Notes: generated by a model not told the origin, from the sequence alone. A stretch of DNA of 64,000 nucleotides from Helicobacter felistomachi (GCF_030296895.1 NZ_AP028023.1:1-64000); one strand, 5' to 3'; shown: positions 18,231 through 29,387, numbered from the stretch's first letter. Translations and numbers: made by a program.

Positions 18231-18735
18231 TTTGAGCGAGCTACTCGATGCGCCCTATATAGAGACATTGTTAGAAAGCTTTAGATGTTCGAAAAATACA
18301 GATTTGCAAGATTTTCTCCACAATAAAGCTCTAAGCCTAGAAGTGTCCCACCACGCTAGGACATATATTCTTTTCTCACAAGAGGGCAAAATTGAAGGCT
18401 TTTTCTCCCTTGCACTCAATATACTTGAAACAAAGGGTCTTAGCAAGACACGCATCAAAAAACTCAGCACAAGCCATAATCCACATTTAGAACGATTGCC
18501 ATGCATGATACTAGGACAGCTGGGCAAAGATGATCGTTCCACAATTAGTGGGGGTGAACTTTTGCGCCACGCCATCGCTATAATTGAGGAGGGGCGCAGA
18601 TATTTTGGTGGCAAGTTTGTGTTAATCGATTCTATCAATGTTGAAAAGGTTATAAAATTCTATGAGCGGCATTTATTTAAAGCTCTACCCATTGACAACG
18701 ATGGGTTAATCAAGATGGTGCGCTTTTTTAATTAA
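18220..18735 (+). CDS. GNAT-family acetyltransferase toxin, second copy
   Basis: 171 aa, GTG start, identical in protein to 1032-1547 with one silent nucleotide difference noticed (ATCGCTATAATT). It lies next to cassette B exactly as the first copy lies next to cassette A, so the GNAT pair and the BspA end of the cassette appear to travel together. Confidence 0.78.
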   Translation: MLVSLSELLDAPYIETLLESFRCSKNTDLQDFLHNKALSLEVSHHARTYILFSQEGKIEGFFSLALNILETKGLSKTRIKKLSTSHNPHLERLPCMILGQLGKDDRSTISGGELLRHAIAIIEEGRRYFGGKFVLIDSINVEKVIKFYERHLFKALPIDNDGLIKMVRFFN

Positions 18736-18777
18736 AACCCACTTTGTTTATCTGTTATCTGTGGCACGCTGAAAGTC

Positions 18778-18911
18778 TCCACAGCGATGGCGTGGCAAGT
18801 TCCCAGAGTGAGCTAGCGAGCGTCCCTTTTATAGGGCTGGGAAATTTTAAATTTACCCACCCCTTTTCAGGGGACACTCACAAGTTCGTTTGGTAAATTT
18901 GCCCTGCGGGG
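18778..18911. repeat. Long-hairpin intergenic element, copy E4
   Basis: GTGAGCTAGCGAGCGTCCC faces GGGGACACTCACAAGTTC. The inner arm GGAAATTTTAAATTTACC shows the arm version AAATTTACC, and the outer right arm GGTAAATTTGCCCTGCGGGG carries the matching GGTAAATTT. It sits between the GNAT toxin and the stop of the 510-aa BspA gene. Confidence 0.7.
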
Positions 18912-18939
18912 CTTTGGTGTTTTAATCTTTTCTTCTTTT

Positions 18940-20472
18940 TTATCTTTTATCACACCACTTAGGAAACTTTTTAAGTGCTTTGCACCCCTCATTAAATATT
19001 GTAGAGACGGACTGCTTTGTAGATACGTCCCATTTGTCTAAAGACTGATTGAAGGAAGTGCAACCATAGAATATATAACTCATATCTGTCACCTTGGAAA
19101 CATTCCAGTTGTCTAGGGGTTGATTGAAGTTAGTGCAATTAGAAAACATATAGCTCATGTACTCTACCTTGGAGACATCCCAATTCTCCAAGGGCTGATT
19201 GAAAGAAGTGCAGCCATAGAACATATTGCTCATGTACTCTACCTTGGAAACATCCCAATTCTCCAAAGATTGGTTGAAGGCGGTACAACCATGGAACATG
19301 TAATTCATATTCTTTACATTAGACACATCCCACTTCTCTAATGGTTGGTTGAAATTGGAGCAACCTTGGAACATTGAATTCATATGCTTCACTTTAGAAA
19401 CATCCCAATTCTCCAAAGATTGATTGAAGGCTTTGCAACGATTAAATATGTTGCTCATTTCTGTTTTATTGGAAACATCCCACTTCTCTAATGGTTGGTT
19501 GAAGTTTGTACAGCTAAAAAACATACCGTTCATACGCTCTACCCCAGAAACATCCCACTTGTTTAGAGGTTGATTGAAGGCTTCGCAACTTCCAAACATG
19601 TACGACATATCTTTCACCTTTGACACATCCCAATTATCCAAAGGTTGGTTAAACTTTTTGCAACTATAAAACATCTCATGCATATCCGTAACCCCAGACA
19701 CATTCCAGTTTGAAATGTCGTGGTTGAAGGAAGTGCAAAACTTGAACATTTCATTCATGCTCTTTACTCCAGAGACATTCCAGTTGTCTAGGGGTTGATT
19801 GAAGTTAGTGCAATTAGAAAACATATAGCTCATAGCCTTTACTTTGGAGACATCCCAATTCTCCAAGGGCTGATTGAAGGAAGTGCAACCATAGAATATA
19901 TAACTCATATCTGTCACCTTGGAAACATTCCAGTTGTCTAGGGGTTGATTGAAGTTAGTGCAATTAGAAAACATATTGCTCATGTACTCTACCTTGGAAA
20001 CATCCCAATTCTCCAAAGATTGGTTGAAGGCGGTACAACCATAGAACATGCAATTCATATTCTTTACATTAGACACATCCCACTTCTCTAATGGTTGGTT
20101 AAATTTTTTGCAATCAGCAAACATTGAGCTCATATCCGTAACCCCAGACACATCCCAGTTTTCCAAAGGTTGGTTAAACTTTTTGCAACTATAAAACATC
20201 CCATGCATATCCGTAACCCCAGACACATCCCAGTTTGAAATGTCGTGGTTGAAGTGGGTTGCTTTGAAAAACATTTCTGCCATACTTACTACATTAGACA
20301 CATCCCAAGTTTCTAACCCCTCAAAATTTTTGCGTTTGTTGCTTTTAAACATCTTGCTCATATCTTTGATTCCACTCACATCAATCTCTGCTAAGTGGAT
20401 ACTCTCATCCTTGACAAGCTTTTTGAGCTCTGCGTTTGTTTTGGGGAAATAGCGTTTTTGTGTGGTTGCCAT
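18940..20472 (-). CDS. BspA-like (DUF285) repeat protein, expanded
   Basis: 510 aa, the longest BspA here: the usual head (KRYFPKTNAELKKLV...EIDVSGIKDMSKMF), then about 18 units of 25 residues and the cap ALKKFPKWCDKR. Units show higher-order duplication: the series GCTAFNQSLENWDVS, NCTNFNQPLDNWNVS, GCTSFNQPLENWDVS occurs twice, so blocks of 3-4 units were copied. No signal peptide or anchor. RBS AAAGGATAAAC. Last gene of cassette B. Confidence 0.83.
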   Translation of the reverse strand: MATTQKRYFPKTNAELKKLVKDESIHLAEIDVSGIKDMSKMFKSNKRKNFEGLETWDVSNVVSMAEMFFKATHFNHDISNWDVSGVTDMHGMFYSCKKFNQPLENWDVSGVTDMSSMFADCKKFNQPLEKWDVSNVKNMNCMFYGCTAFNQSLENWDVSKVEYMSNMFSNCTNFNQPLDNWNVSKVTDMSYIFYGCTSFNQPLENWDVSKVKAMSYMFSNCTNFNQPLDNWNVSGVKSMNEMFKFCTSFNHDISNWNVSGVTDMHEMFYSCKKFNQPLDNWDVSKVKDMSYMFGSCEAFNQPLNKWDVSGVERMNGMFFSCTNFNQPLEKWDVSNKTEMSNIFNRCKAFNQSLENWDVSKVKHMNSMFQGCSNFNQPLEKWDVSNVKNMNYMFHGCTAFNQSLENWDVSKVEYMSNMFYGCTSFNQPLENWDVSKVEYMSYMFSNCTNFNQPLDNWNVSKVTDMSYIFYGCTSFNQSLDKWDVSTKQSVSTIFNEGCKALKKFPKWCDKR

Positions 20473-20502
20473 TGTTTATCCTTTTTTTAAAATTTTGTGG
20501 GC

Positions 20503-20544
20503 GGATAGCTTGTGGCTATCCTAAAGGCGTGCCCTGGTTAGGGC
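20503..20544 (-). promoter_or_regulatory. Two-hairpin leader before BspA (cassette B)
   Basis: GGATAGC/GCTATCC and GCCCTGGTTAGGGC. The second has a G where A and C cassettes have A, leaving a G-T pair, so the stem can still form in RNA. Confidence 0.5.
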
Positions 20545-20557
20545 TTGAAATAGGGGT

Positions 20558-20755
20558 TCAGCCTACATGAAAACCTGTTTGGTGTCCTTTTTCGTCATAG
20601 GTATAAACCCCACCACTCCTTTTAAGGGTTACGGAAGTTGCCGTAAATCCCACAAGCACATCTGTCGAACTCACGGTTCTTTGGAACAATTGTTTGCCTT
20701 TTTCATCCCGTACATGGAGTGCGCCACTTCTAATTTCCGCTGATCCAATCGCCAT
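20558..20755 (-). CDS. 65-aa beta-rich protein (cassette B)
   Basis: Protein identical to the other two copies although the DNA has silent changes (e.g. TATAAACCCC versus TATAGACCCC). Silent-only divergence suggests purifying selection and a real function. Confidence 0.72.
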   Translation of the reverse strand: MAIGSAEIRSGALHVRDEKGKQLFQRTVSSTDVLVGFTATSVTLKRSGGVYTYDEKGHQTGFHVG

Positions 20756-20811
20756 CGTTTTTCCTTTTTTAATTTAAGCTTTGTTTCATTTCTCACACAC
20801 AACCAAACCCC

Positions 20812-20829
20812 CTAGCTCTTAAGAGCTAG
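20812..20829. promoter_or_regulatory. Perfect 18-bp palindrome (cassette B)
   Basis: CTAGCTCTTAAGAGCTAG between the nuclease-like and 65-aa genes, unchanged. Confidence 0.5.
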
Positions 20830-20871
20830 CCTTATTAAGGCAGCACAGACATAGCTACTCCTTTCTATGGG

Positions 20872-21846
20872 TTAGCTCTCTTGTGGCTCTAGTTTTAAAA
20901 TCTCCACCTTGATGTATTCTTCTAAGCTCTTAGGGCTTAGGACACTGTCAAAGGCCTGAAAGTTTGTTTGTTCGCTCATATTTGCCTTAATCGCTCCGTG
21001 ATAAAGGCTCAAGGCTTTTAAAAACTCTTGAAAATCCGGAGAGTTCTTAGACAACTCGCCTAGCATCGTGTGGTCTAAATTGTCTTTAAACCTTGCATTT
21101 AAGAGCACCTGACTTTTTTTCAAGTCCTCAGTGTTTAACACAATCACACCTATGCCAAAGCTTGCGTGCAATCGTTTGAGCAAATCCATTAAATCGTTGT
21201 CCCCAGTGTTTAGCTTTTCAGCCACTAAATAACCCTCGTTGGCCCAAGAGCTGTTGCTGATGGCTTGGAAGTAATGTTCTCTACAGTTGCTTAAATCCAC
21301 TTGCTTTTTGAGTTCAAAAGAAAAGAGTTTCAAGGGCAAAATATCAAAGTTCTCCACAAACTCACGCAAAGCCGGATCGAAGTTCTTATACGCAAAACTC
21401 GCCCCCACCATATCTGGATAAAGCCAAGAGTTTTTGCCCTGTTTGGCTTTGAGTGCGCTTTCGTGTTTAATGGTCTTGGTGTGTGCGCCCCATTTGTATT
21501 GGACAAAATAGGCTAGTAGAGGGTGCAATGTGCGTTCGTGATGGGTTTCTGCTTTATGAGAAGCTGGAGAGCTTAGTTGGGTTGTGCTCTCAACTACATT
21601 GTCCGCATATTCTTTAAGGGCAATGCTGATGGGTTTGCCCTCCACTTGCACAAAGGGCACTTCCTCCCCATTTTTTAAAGCCTTATACGCAGGGAAGTAA
21701 GTCAAATGCTCGGCTGTGCTAAACATTTTATCGATCTTGTGTGCTTTATGGAGTTCTTGCGCCCTTGTGTAAAGATCGTAAATCGACACAGGGGCTTTGG
21801 CTTCTTTGAGCACAGCTAGGACAATTTCTAGGTAGTCTTGTTTCAT
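20872..21846 (-). CDS. HARE-HTH / PD-(D/E)XK nuclease-like protein (cassette B)
   Basis: 324 aa. Three substitutions relative to A and C (S to P, T to A and H to Y, all in the linker region around residues 93-116); the PD and ELK residues and the HARE-HTH are unchanged. RBS AAGGAGAACAA before ATG, 15 nt after the SLR stop. Its conservation contrasts with the very different SLR gene upstream. Confidence 0.72.
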   Translation of the reverse strand: MKQDYLEIVLAVLKEAKAPVSIYDLYTRAQELHKAHKIDKMFSTAEHLTYFPAYKALKNGEEVPFVQVEGKPISIALKEYADNVVESTTQLSSPASHKAETHHERTLHPLLAYFVQYKWGAHTKTIKHESALKAKQGKNSWLYPDMVGASFAYKNFDPALREFVENFDILPLKLFSFELKKQVDLSNCREHYFQAISNSSWANEGYLVAEKLNTGDNDLMDLLKRLHASFGIGVIVLNTEDLKKSQVLLNARFKDNLDHTMLGELSKNSPDFQEFLKALSLYHGAIKANMSEQTNFQAFDSVLSPKSLEEYIKVEILKLEPQES

Positions 21847-21861
21847 TTGTTCTCCTTAGAA

Positions 21862-24800
21862 TTAAAAAATCAGCCACTCGGATACTTCGCTATACATCGC
21901 TGCCATAGTCTCCCCATCACAGCCCACTTTGTCTAAATGCGCCAGGTAGACATCCAGGCTTTCTTGGTAGCCTTGTTGCTCTTTTGCATCGTTGCAATCT
22001 TCAATTTGGCCTTCTAAAAGCTCTATGATTTTATTAAGGGCTTGGTAGTGTTGTTGCCCCTCCCAAAAGGGTTTCAAAAGAGCAATCCATTCATCACGTT
22101 TTTCTAAGAGCGTATCGGTTTTTAAGCCCGCTTGCTCTTTTTCTAACAGCCCTACTAAAGAGACAGCACACAGAGCCGAGCCTGCCTTTGTGCCTGCCTC
22201 TAGGCTTTCCTTGCGTTTTTTAGCGTAAAAGGCCTTACCGGTATCTTTAGGGTCATCTGGGGCTAGCCCCTCTAAATAATCTTCCTCACCCCCATAAATT
22301 TCGCCATCAAACTCATCATTGCCTGTTTCGTTAATGATTTTGGTACGCAACACCTCTAAAGAGTTATAAAACCCACGCAAGCCATGCACCCCTTGAGCCA
22401 ACAAATAATACCCATCCACATAGCCCGCTTTAATGGCTTGTGTGATGGCTTCATAAGATTTGTTGGCTTGGCAGCGCAATAAGTTTTTTTGCTCCCTAGG
22501 TTTAAGGTAGGGCAAGCCCCAAGTGTGCGACTCTCTTGTGCCCACCTCCATGCGTAAAAGCCCCTCAAACGCATACATAGGGGTATCGCCCTTATTAGCC
22601 TGATCTCTCATGCAAGATAAGATCGTTTCAAATTCATCTTGTTCATAACTTTCCTCCTCATCATCGTAAGCAATCCATTTGCCACGCATTTCCCCCTCTT
22701 CAAAGATCCAGCTCTCAAGAGTGTCTTTAGGGGTTTCTAACGCTTTGCCATTAGGATCAAGGGGAAAAATACGTTCCAACCCTTCTTGAATCTCCACGGC
22801 TTTGAGCGGGTTTTTATAGTCGCCTTGTCCATAGGGGCTGTACTCTAGGGGTGTTTGGACCAAGCGCAAGCCATAATGTGCTTGCAATACACCTAATTCC
22901 TTTGCCCTTTCAAAGCACGCTGCCGCCCCTACAGGATCGGGCGGAACAACCACACCCACTAAACTCATCGCCCCCAGATATAGCCACGCCTTGCCATCGC
23001 CTTTTTCCTTAGCCTCCATGTAATCTTTAAAGGCTTGTTTGGTGTTGTTGCCATACTGCCATAGGGGTTTGGTGTTGCTTGCTTTTTCCTTAACTTGTTC
23101 TTTATTTTCTAAATCTTGGTGTTGCCAAAATGCGGGCGTGAAATGTTCTTTAACCCCCAATGGACCTCCAAAGCCCATGCTTTTATCGATGAATTTAGGT
23201 GCAAGGCTGGCTAATTCTTTGGCATCGCTTTCATATTTGGCTAAAAGAGCGTTTAAAGGGTGCTTGGGGGCTTTGGCTAGTAAAGCCTTTTGTTTGCCCA
23301 GCGTGTTGGCGAGCGGCACTAAAGCCACATTGTAGCCTAGCTCTAACGCCTTTTTAAAATAGCCAATGGCTCTATGGTTAGTCTCTAAAAGGGCATTTTG
23401 TGCCTTATTGGGGCTTAGGTTAAAGTGCGTAGGTTGCTCTAGCTCCAAATAGGCTAATTCTAAGGCACAGCGCCCACTGCCTAGGGCAATGCCCCATAAA
23501 TACGCCTCTTTGGCATTTTCATACGCCTCTTGATAGTCCTTTTTATTAGGCGTGCCATAGACCTTTTCAATGGTCTTTAAAATACTTAAGTTCAAGCGGG
23601 CGTTATGCCCCTGCATCGTGGCACAAACGCCTGACTCAAAGAAATCCTCAAAGTAAGATTCAATGTAGCTTTCTCTGTAATCGGGGTCGATCCCATATTC
23701 TTTGTCAATGTGCGCGTCCTCGTAAAAATGGTGGTGGTAGGCGCACTCCCCTTGCACTTCTTGCAAGGCTAACCATGCATCATAATCAGCGCCACTTGGG
23801 TCTTTAATGTAGCTATCAAACCCAAACCAATGCCCAGCCTTACAAGGCTTCATCGCGTCCTTTAGCAGCGCATCGTTTAGGGTATCCATTTCATGTCCAA
23901 ACTCTTCAAAATGCCTTAGCTTTTCTAGCCCCACATACGCCTTCATGTCGCCTAAAACTAAGACCTTTGCAAGGTAGTCAAACGCCTCTTTGGCATCTTG
24001 CTTATTTATCCCATTAGCCCCTAAGTAGGATAGCCCCAGCTCTGTAACTGCCCGAATCGAGCCTAGGTTTGCCGCCTTTTTAAAATGCTCCCTGGCTTTC
24101 TCTACAGAGGGCACCACCACCACGCCCTTTAATGTCATTTTGCCTAGTTCTAAAAGGGCTTCCGGATTATCTTTTTTACTTGCTTGTAAGTAGTCCTCAT
24201 AGGCTTTAAAGTTATCGCCTTGATAAAACCAAAGGGGTTTGATAAGTGCTTTAAAAAATTGGCTTGCTTTAAAATTGTCTAAGGCGGTGTTTAACTTTGA
24301 TATTTTTGCCTCTAGTTGTTCTAACCCCTCTAATAGTTTTTGTTTAAAGCCCTCTTTGAGAGTTTTTAGCACATTTTCTAGGGCTTGGCTCTCTAGGTTT
24401 GCCTCTTGGTGTTTTTGCTCTTGGTTATAGGTCTGCTCTTGGGTTGTAAAATACCCATGTAAAGCCGCCCACTCGGCGCTTAAGGCTGCTAGCTCTTTAG
24501 CAGTGTCGGGGTTTAAGAGTTCTAAGAGATTTTTAAGCGTATTTTGGGCTCTCCCTTGGGCTTTTTCTACGCTTGTGGTGCTTAGCTCTTCTTCTTTACT
24601 AATATCACTTTGTAGCTGCTTAGCTTCTTGCAACAAGGTTTTTAAACCCCCCTCAAGATCAACCAAATAGACGCACACATTATTGCGTTGTAATTCTGTG
24701 GCGTGTTTGCTGTCTAAAAACTCTAGGGTTTGTTCTAAGGCTTTTAGGGCATCGCTTTTTTGCGGGGTTTTTAAGTGTGCTAGGCTGTCTAATGCGGCTT

Positions 24801-27706
24801 CTAAAGCGCTAAAAATCGCCCCATCTGTGCTAGAGCTTTTTTGCCCCGCCGCCAGCCCCACCACCAACCGTTAAAATCATCCCAAGCCTTTTTAAGCACT
24901 TGTGTGGCGCTCTCATCAAGGACTTTTAACAAATGATCGACACCCTCACCCAATGCCTTTGCTTGCGCGTCCATGCCCTCTTTAAGCTGAGAGCATAAAT
25001 TTGTATCCACAAACCCCTCGGCTTGGAGTTGTTGGTAAGTGGGCTCTAGGTCTAAAGACGCCTTTGTAATTTCTTGCAAGGCATTTTGTAAAATAGATTT
25101 AAAGGCATCTAGGGCTATTTGCAAATTGGGGGTTTCTTTAAAGCTTAAAAATCTTTGCTCTAACGGCTTTAACACCTCATCTTCTAGGAATTTTTGAAAA
25201 GCGGGGGTGTTGTATGTCTTACCATCTCTTGCCTTGTTTGCCAGCGTGTCTAGTGCTTGGCGTGCTGGGGCTACGCCTAAACTTACATCCACCGCTTCTA
25301 ATAAGTCTCGTGCCTTTACAATCAAGCCCCCGCACGCTTCTTCAAAAGGCTTTTTGACCTGTCTTTTTTGCTCCCAAGTGAGGCCCTCTTGGCCTAAAAG
25401 GGTGTTGCACTCTTGTAACTTCTCTTGGCATTGGGACATGCCTTGTTCTAACACTCCCTTAGCCTCTATGACTTTATCATCAATGCTTTCAATGCAAGCC
25501 ATCGCCTCTTGAAACTCTAAAAGCTGTTTCTTGAAATCATTTTCATTTTCTGAGAAATTGCGTCTTTGGTACGCAGCTGTATATTCCCCAATCAGCTTGC
25601 GTAATCGTCCCACCCCAGAAACACGCGCTGTGTATTGGAGCATTCTTTTTAAATCATCAGGGAAAGAATAATTTAATCTAGATTGCAAGGCATCCCAAGC
25701 CTCCTTAGCCTCCCCCTCAATATTCCTATAGCCAATGCTCTTTTTGCCCTTTGTTTTGCACTCTTCCTTATAAAGTTGTACAAATGTGCTATAAGCCTTT
25801 TGGCAATCTAGCCTTTTAAGCTCTATATAATGCCACCACCCCTTCAGCCTCTCTGGCTCTGTGAGTTTGGGGGATGAGGCTAACAAATCAGCCACGCCCC
25901 TAGAAAAGCCATTGAGTTTGTCTTGAAACTTTTGTCTGTCTTTTTGGTAGGTGCCTAAGTCTGGAACATCGTATTTTTCAACCATCCAATCCCGATAACA
26001 CTTGTCCAAGGCTTCTTTAGTGTCCTTATCCTCAATGTTCCACCTGTATAGATTTAAAACCTCTAGGGGTTCATAATCTAAGAGATCACAGAGGACTTGG
26101 CGTTTGGCTTTAAAGACTTGCTTTTGCCGTTCTTGTTGGTCCTCAAGGGGTTTATACTGCGCCCAAAGCTCTTTAAAGGCTTGGTAATAGACCTTTAGAT
26201 TTGTCATATTTTGGCGGGCTTTGAGCGCCTTTAATTCACGGGTGGATACCATCGCTTCAGATTGGGGGCTAACATTGCTTGCCTTTAACATGCTCTCTAT
26301 GAGCGGTAGGGATTTTTCTAAGTATCTGACAGACCCCACATTGTTTAAAGCCTCTGCGCCCATTTTGGCAATGTTTTCATCCTCACTACCCGCCACAAAC
26401 GCCTTTAAACTCTCTTTTAAAGGCTCTAAGCCTTGATCTAGGGATTTATAAAGGGCATCAATTTCTTCTTTGCTCACAATGCCCTCTTTAGCCAGTTGTT
26501 TGTAAGTCTGGTCTAGAGCGCCAAGAGATTTTGTAATTTGGGCAATGACATCTTGTAGCCAAGTCTTCAACATATTTAGGGCGATTTGTGGCTCAAGGGC
26601 TAGCCCCAAGGTTTTAAAGCACTCCTCCAAGGGTTTAAGCACCTGCTTTTCTAGAGCGCTTTTAAACCCCGATTCATCGTAATTATCCGCCCTGCTTGCC
26701 TTCTCAACCCCCAAAACTTGGCGCATCACCTCTACACCCAAGCTCGCATCACACGCCTCAAATAGGGCTTGTATATCTTGCCCTAAATTCTTTGTTAATC
26801 TCTCAAAGGGTGCTTTAATTTGGTTACGCTCTTGCCAACTTTTATCTGTAGCCTGATCTAAAAGGGCAAGGTATTTGGGCAATTCCTCTTGGCACGCAGT
26901 GATTTTTTGCTCCAAGGTCTTTTTGGTCTCTAAGACTTTGGCATCTTGACTTACCACCGCCCCCAGCGCATCTTTAAGGCTTAAGAGCTTTTCTAAAGCC
27001 TTTTCATCGCAATAGATATATAAATCTACTTTGCCATTATGTGAATTGCTTACCAATTGGCGTAACGCCTGCACCCCACTTAGACCATTGGCGCATTCTA
27101 AAAGTTGGGTTAAACCCTTCATTAAGGCGTTAAAAGATTGGCTAAAAGCAGTGTAAGCACCCCTAGCCACCTCTTGCATCTCATGCCAAATGAGCTTTTT
27201 CTTTCCCTTTGTCTTGCAATCCTCTTTGTAGAGTTTGTAAAACGCTTGCCACGCTTCTAAACAACGGGCGCGCTCCAACTCGGCAAAGATAAACCAGCCT
27301 TGTAGCTTTTGAGCCTGTGTCAGTTGGGGCGTGTCTTTTAAAAGGGCTCTAGCTGTTGCCAGCATGTCTTTAGGGTCTCTTTAAATTTGTTTTGTTGTGC
27401 TTGGTAATCATCTAGAGAGGGTGTCTTGCAAGCGCCTAATGTCTCATTGACTGCTTGTAAGGGGGCATCTTCGGGCATTAAACGCACACACAAGGGCAAA
27501 ATGTCGTATCTGCAAGGATTTAAAAACCCGTAAAGCTCCGTGTTTTTAGAGCCAAACGCCTCGTTTTGTAAATCCCGTTTATGCCTTAAGGGGGCGTATT
27601 TACCCCACTTTTCTTTTAAAGCCGTGTAATGCAAGATGACATCTGTGCTCGCCTGTGTAGCGCTGCTTGCCTGCCACTGCTCGGCAATTTTTAAGACATC
27701 CAGCAT
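21862..27706 (-). pseudogene. Giant Sel1-like repeat protein, two frameshifts (cassette B)
   Basis: About 1,950 codons from MLDVLKIAEQW (27706) to WLIF (21862). Shift 1: a T3 run at 27369-27371 (one base short; restoring it joins FKETLKDM to LATARALLKD). Shift 2: in a G-rich stretch near 24835-24870, where the 854-residue N-terminal frame and the 1001-residue C-terminal frame overlap. The N-terminal two-thirds is long helical, coiled-coil-like sequence with two related halves (WHYIELKRLDCQKAYSTF / WFIFAELERARCLEAWQAF). The C-terminal third holds SLR units (AWLYLGAMSLVGVVVPP...ACFERAKELG) and a conserved end domain (EIYGGEEDYLEGLAP). SLR proteins are usually scaffolds; the ligand here is unknown. 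Confidence 0.75.
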
Positions 27707-27773
27707 ACCAGCTCCCATCCAAAGCCAGCCACGCTAACCCTAAAAACAACTAAAACAACACTAGAGAGAGTTA

Positions 27774-27796
27774 CCCCCCCCCCCCCCCCCCCCCCC
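27774..27796. repeat. Poly-C tract, 23 bases (cassette B)
   Basis: The longest of the three tracts, in sequence otherwise matching 6780-7040, between the divergent SLR and HEPN starts. Confidence 0.85.
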
Positions 27797-27928
27797 GCAC
27801 AGCGCAAGTAGAGCTAGGCATAGATTTCCTTTTTTTTAGAAAAATAAAAAGGCTATTGTAGCAGATTTAAATGAATTGTGGGCTTGTTTGTAAAATCACA
27901 AAGAGAAACTTAGATACTCTTACTAGTC

Positions 27929-28584
27929 ATGAAAGACAACATCAGTATAGAGACCCTTTACGCACAAGTGCAAGCTTTTAAAAGCGATGTGAGAAATCTC
28001 ATATCTTTAGAGCGGCTTATATCCTATGGAAATGACATTGCCAAACACAACGCTAGTTTAGAGTTCAATGCTAGACTCACTCCAAAGATCGCCCAGGCAG
28101 AGATTTATCTAAGAAACATTGTGGATTTTTGCATGCAGTTAGTGGTTGGTAGTCCAGCTTGGATTGTAGATGCGCCTTACCTAAGCAGAGAGATAGAGAA
28201 GATCAACAAGCGTGTGAGCCGGGACAGACTCATTCGAGAGCATGTGGCTTATATACAAAGGACCGATGTAAAAGCCTACAATTCTTACTTGTTATCCAAT
28301 TTGACACTAGGGTCTATTGTGGTTGTCATCAAACAGAACCATTTGCAAAATCTGATTTTTGACTTTAGAAAGCATAGGTTAGATTTTAGAGATTTCTGCC
28401 ATCTCAATAAAAAATAGATTTAAAGCTGCCTAACTATTATAAGGTTAACATTATTGCTTATCCTAGGCTTTCTATCTATGCCCCAAGTGATAGAACAAGC
28501 CACTCTAAACGGATTGTAAGCCTTGCATACGAGAAGATTGAATACTTTTTGGAGTTTTTATTGCAACATCTAATAAACACTTAG
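27929..28584 (+). pseudogene. HEPN/Abi-like gene with A6 frameshift and active-site deletion (cassette B)
   Basis: The first 162 codons are identical to the cassette A copy and stop after the same A6 run (28409-28414). If the frame is restored with one A it runs to 28584 but lacks 26 codons found in copy A, exactly those carrying RNTCFHWENL. The result reads NYYKVNIIAYPRL. The deletion is in frame (656 versus 734 nt) and lies between short direct repeats GTCAATATTG and GACAATATTG. The product cannot be a HEPN RNase even if slippage occurs. Confidence 0.75.
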
Positions 28585-29056
28585 AATGTCGGTTTTTAGG
28601 TTGGTCAGACCGAGTATGAAACAAGGGATACTAGGGAGATTGAAGAAACCAGAAACAATAATAGAAAAGAAACCCTCAAAGAGAACCGGGGGAGCCCCCC
28701 GATTTAATTTCGTCTGTATTATCGCATAAAATTCGTAAAAAACATCTTAATGATGATTGATCTTGGCGCAAGCTTTTTGCTCTCATACGCCGTGTTGGTC
28801 TTTCTATCTACAATCCCCCACAATCGCTTTCAACCCACAAACCATGTTTGATATACTCTCCACCCCTAACCTTGCGCTCTACGACCCTTTAAAGGCTCTT
28901 TAAACGCTATGTTTGTTTTATTGCTTTTCTTCATCTTACTCTCCAAAGACATAATTGTCCTGAATCAATCAGTTTTCACTCTCTCCAAAGAGACATGATT
29001 GCCCCATAGTCATAGATACTTCAAGACCAAAACTCAAATTCTCACTTCAAAACCCT

Positions 29057-29115
29057 CTCTTGGGGGTTTGGGGGCTTGCCCCCAAGAGCATATAGATGCC
29101 AAGCGTAAGCTTGGC
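29057..29115. promoter_or_regulatory. Conserved hairpin pair upstream of oriV (replicon 2)
   Basis: CTCTTGGGGG...CCCCCAAGAG (29057-29088) followed by GCCAAGC-GTAA-GCTTGGC (29098-29115). The second loop differs by one base from replicon 1 while the stem is intact. Confidence 0.55.
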
Positions 29116-29288
29116 TTACCTTAATTGTGCCTTGTCCTTTGTTTTTTTGCAAACTTAGCTTAACCAAATTTTCTCGTGCGTGCGTAAGAACTTTGTCAAC
29201 CACTTTGTAAACCATTTTGTAGGGCGACCTTGTGGGCTTCACAAACTGCGTTGCCCACGGAGTTTCCAGTGCTTCAATAAACCTAAAT

Positions 29289-29368
29289 AAGGGGTAAATT
29301 CGGCAATTTAAGGGGTAAATTCGGCATATTTAAGGGGTAAATTCGGCATATTTAAGGGGTAAATTACA
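29289..29368. repeat. Iterons of oriV2
   Basis: Four direct repeats starting at 29289, 29310, 29332 and 29354 (AAGGGGTAAATTCGGCA; the last diverges after AAATT), spaced 21-22 nt. The 3' core AAATTCGGC is shared with oriV1 but the 5' part is different, which could separate the specificities of the two Rep proteins. Confidence 0.8.
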
Positions 29369-29387
29369 TAAAATCCTTAATTTATGC

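Noticed and set aside
18990-20300. Regular ~75-bp repeats resembling a CRISPR array
   Set aside because: They are codons of a continuous BspA open frame with a 25-residue period; there are no unique spacers.
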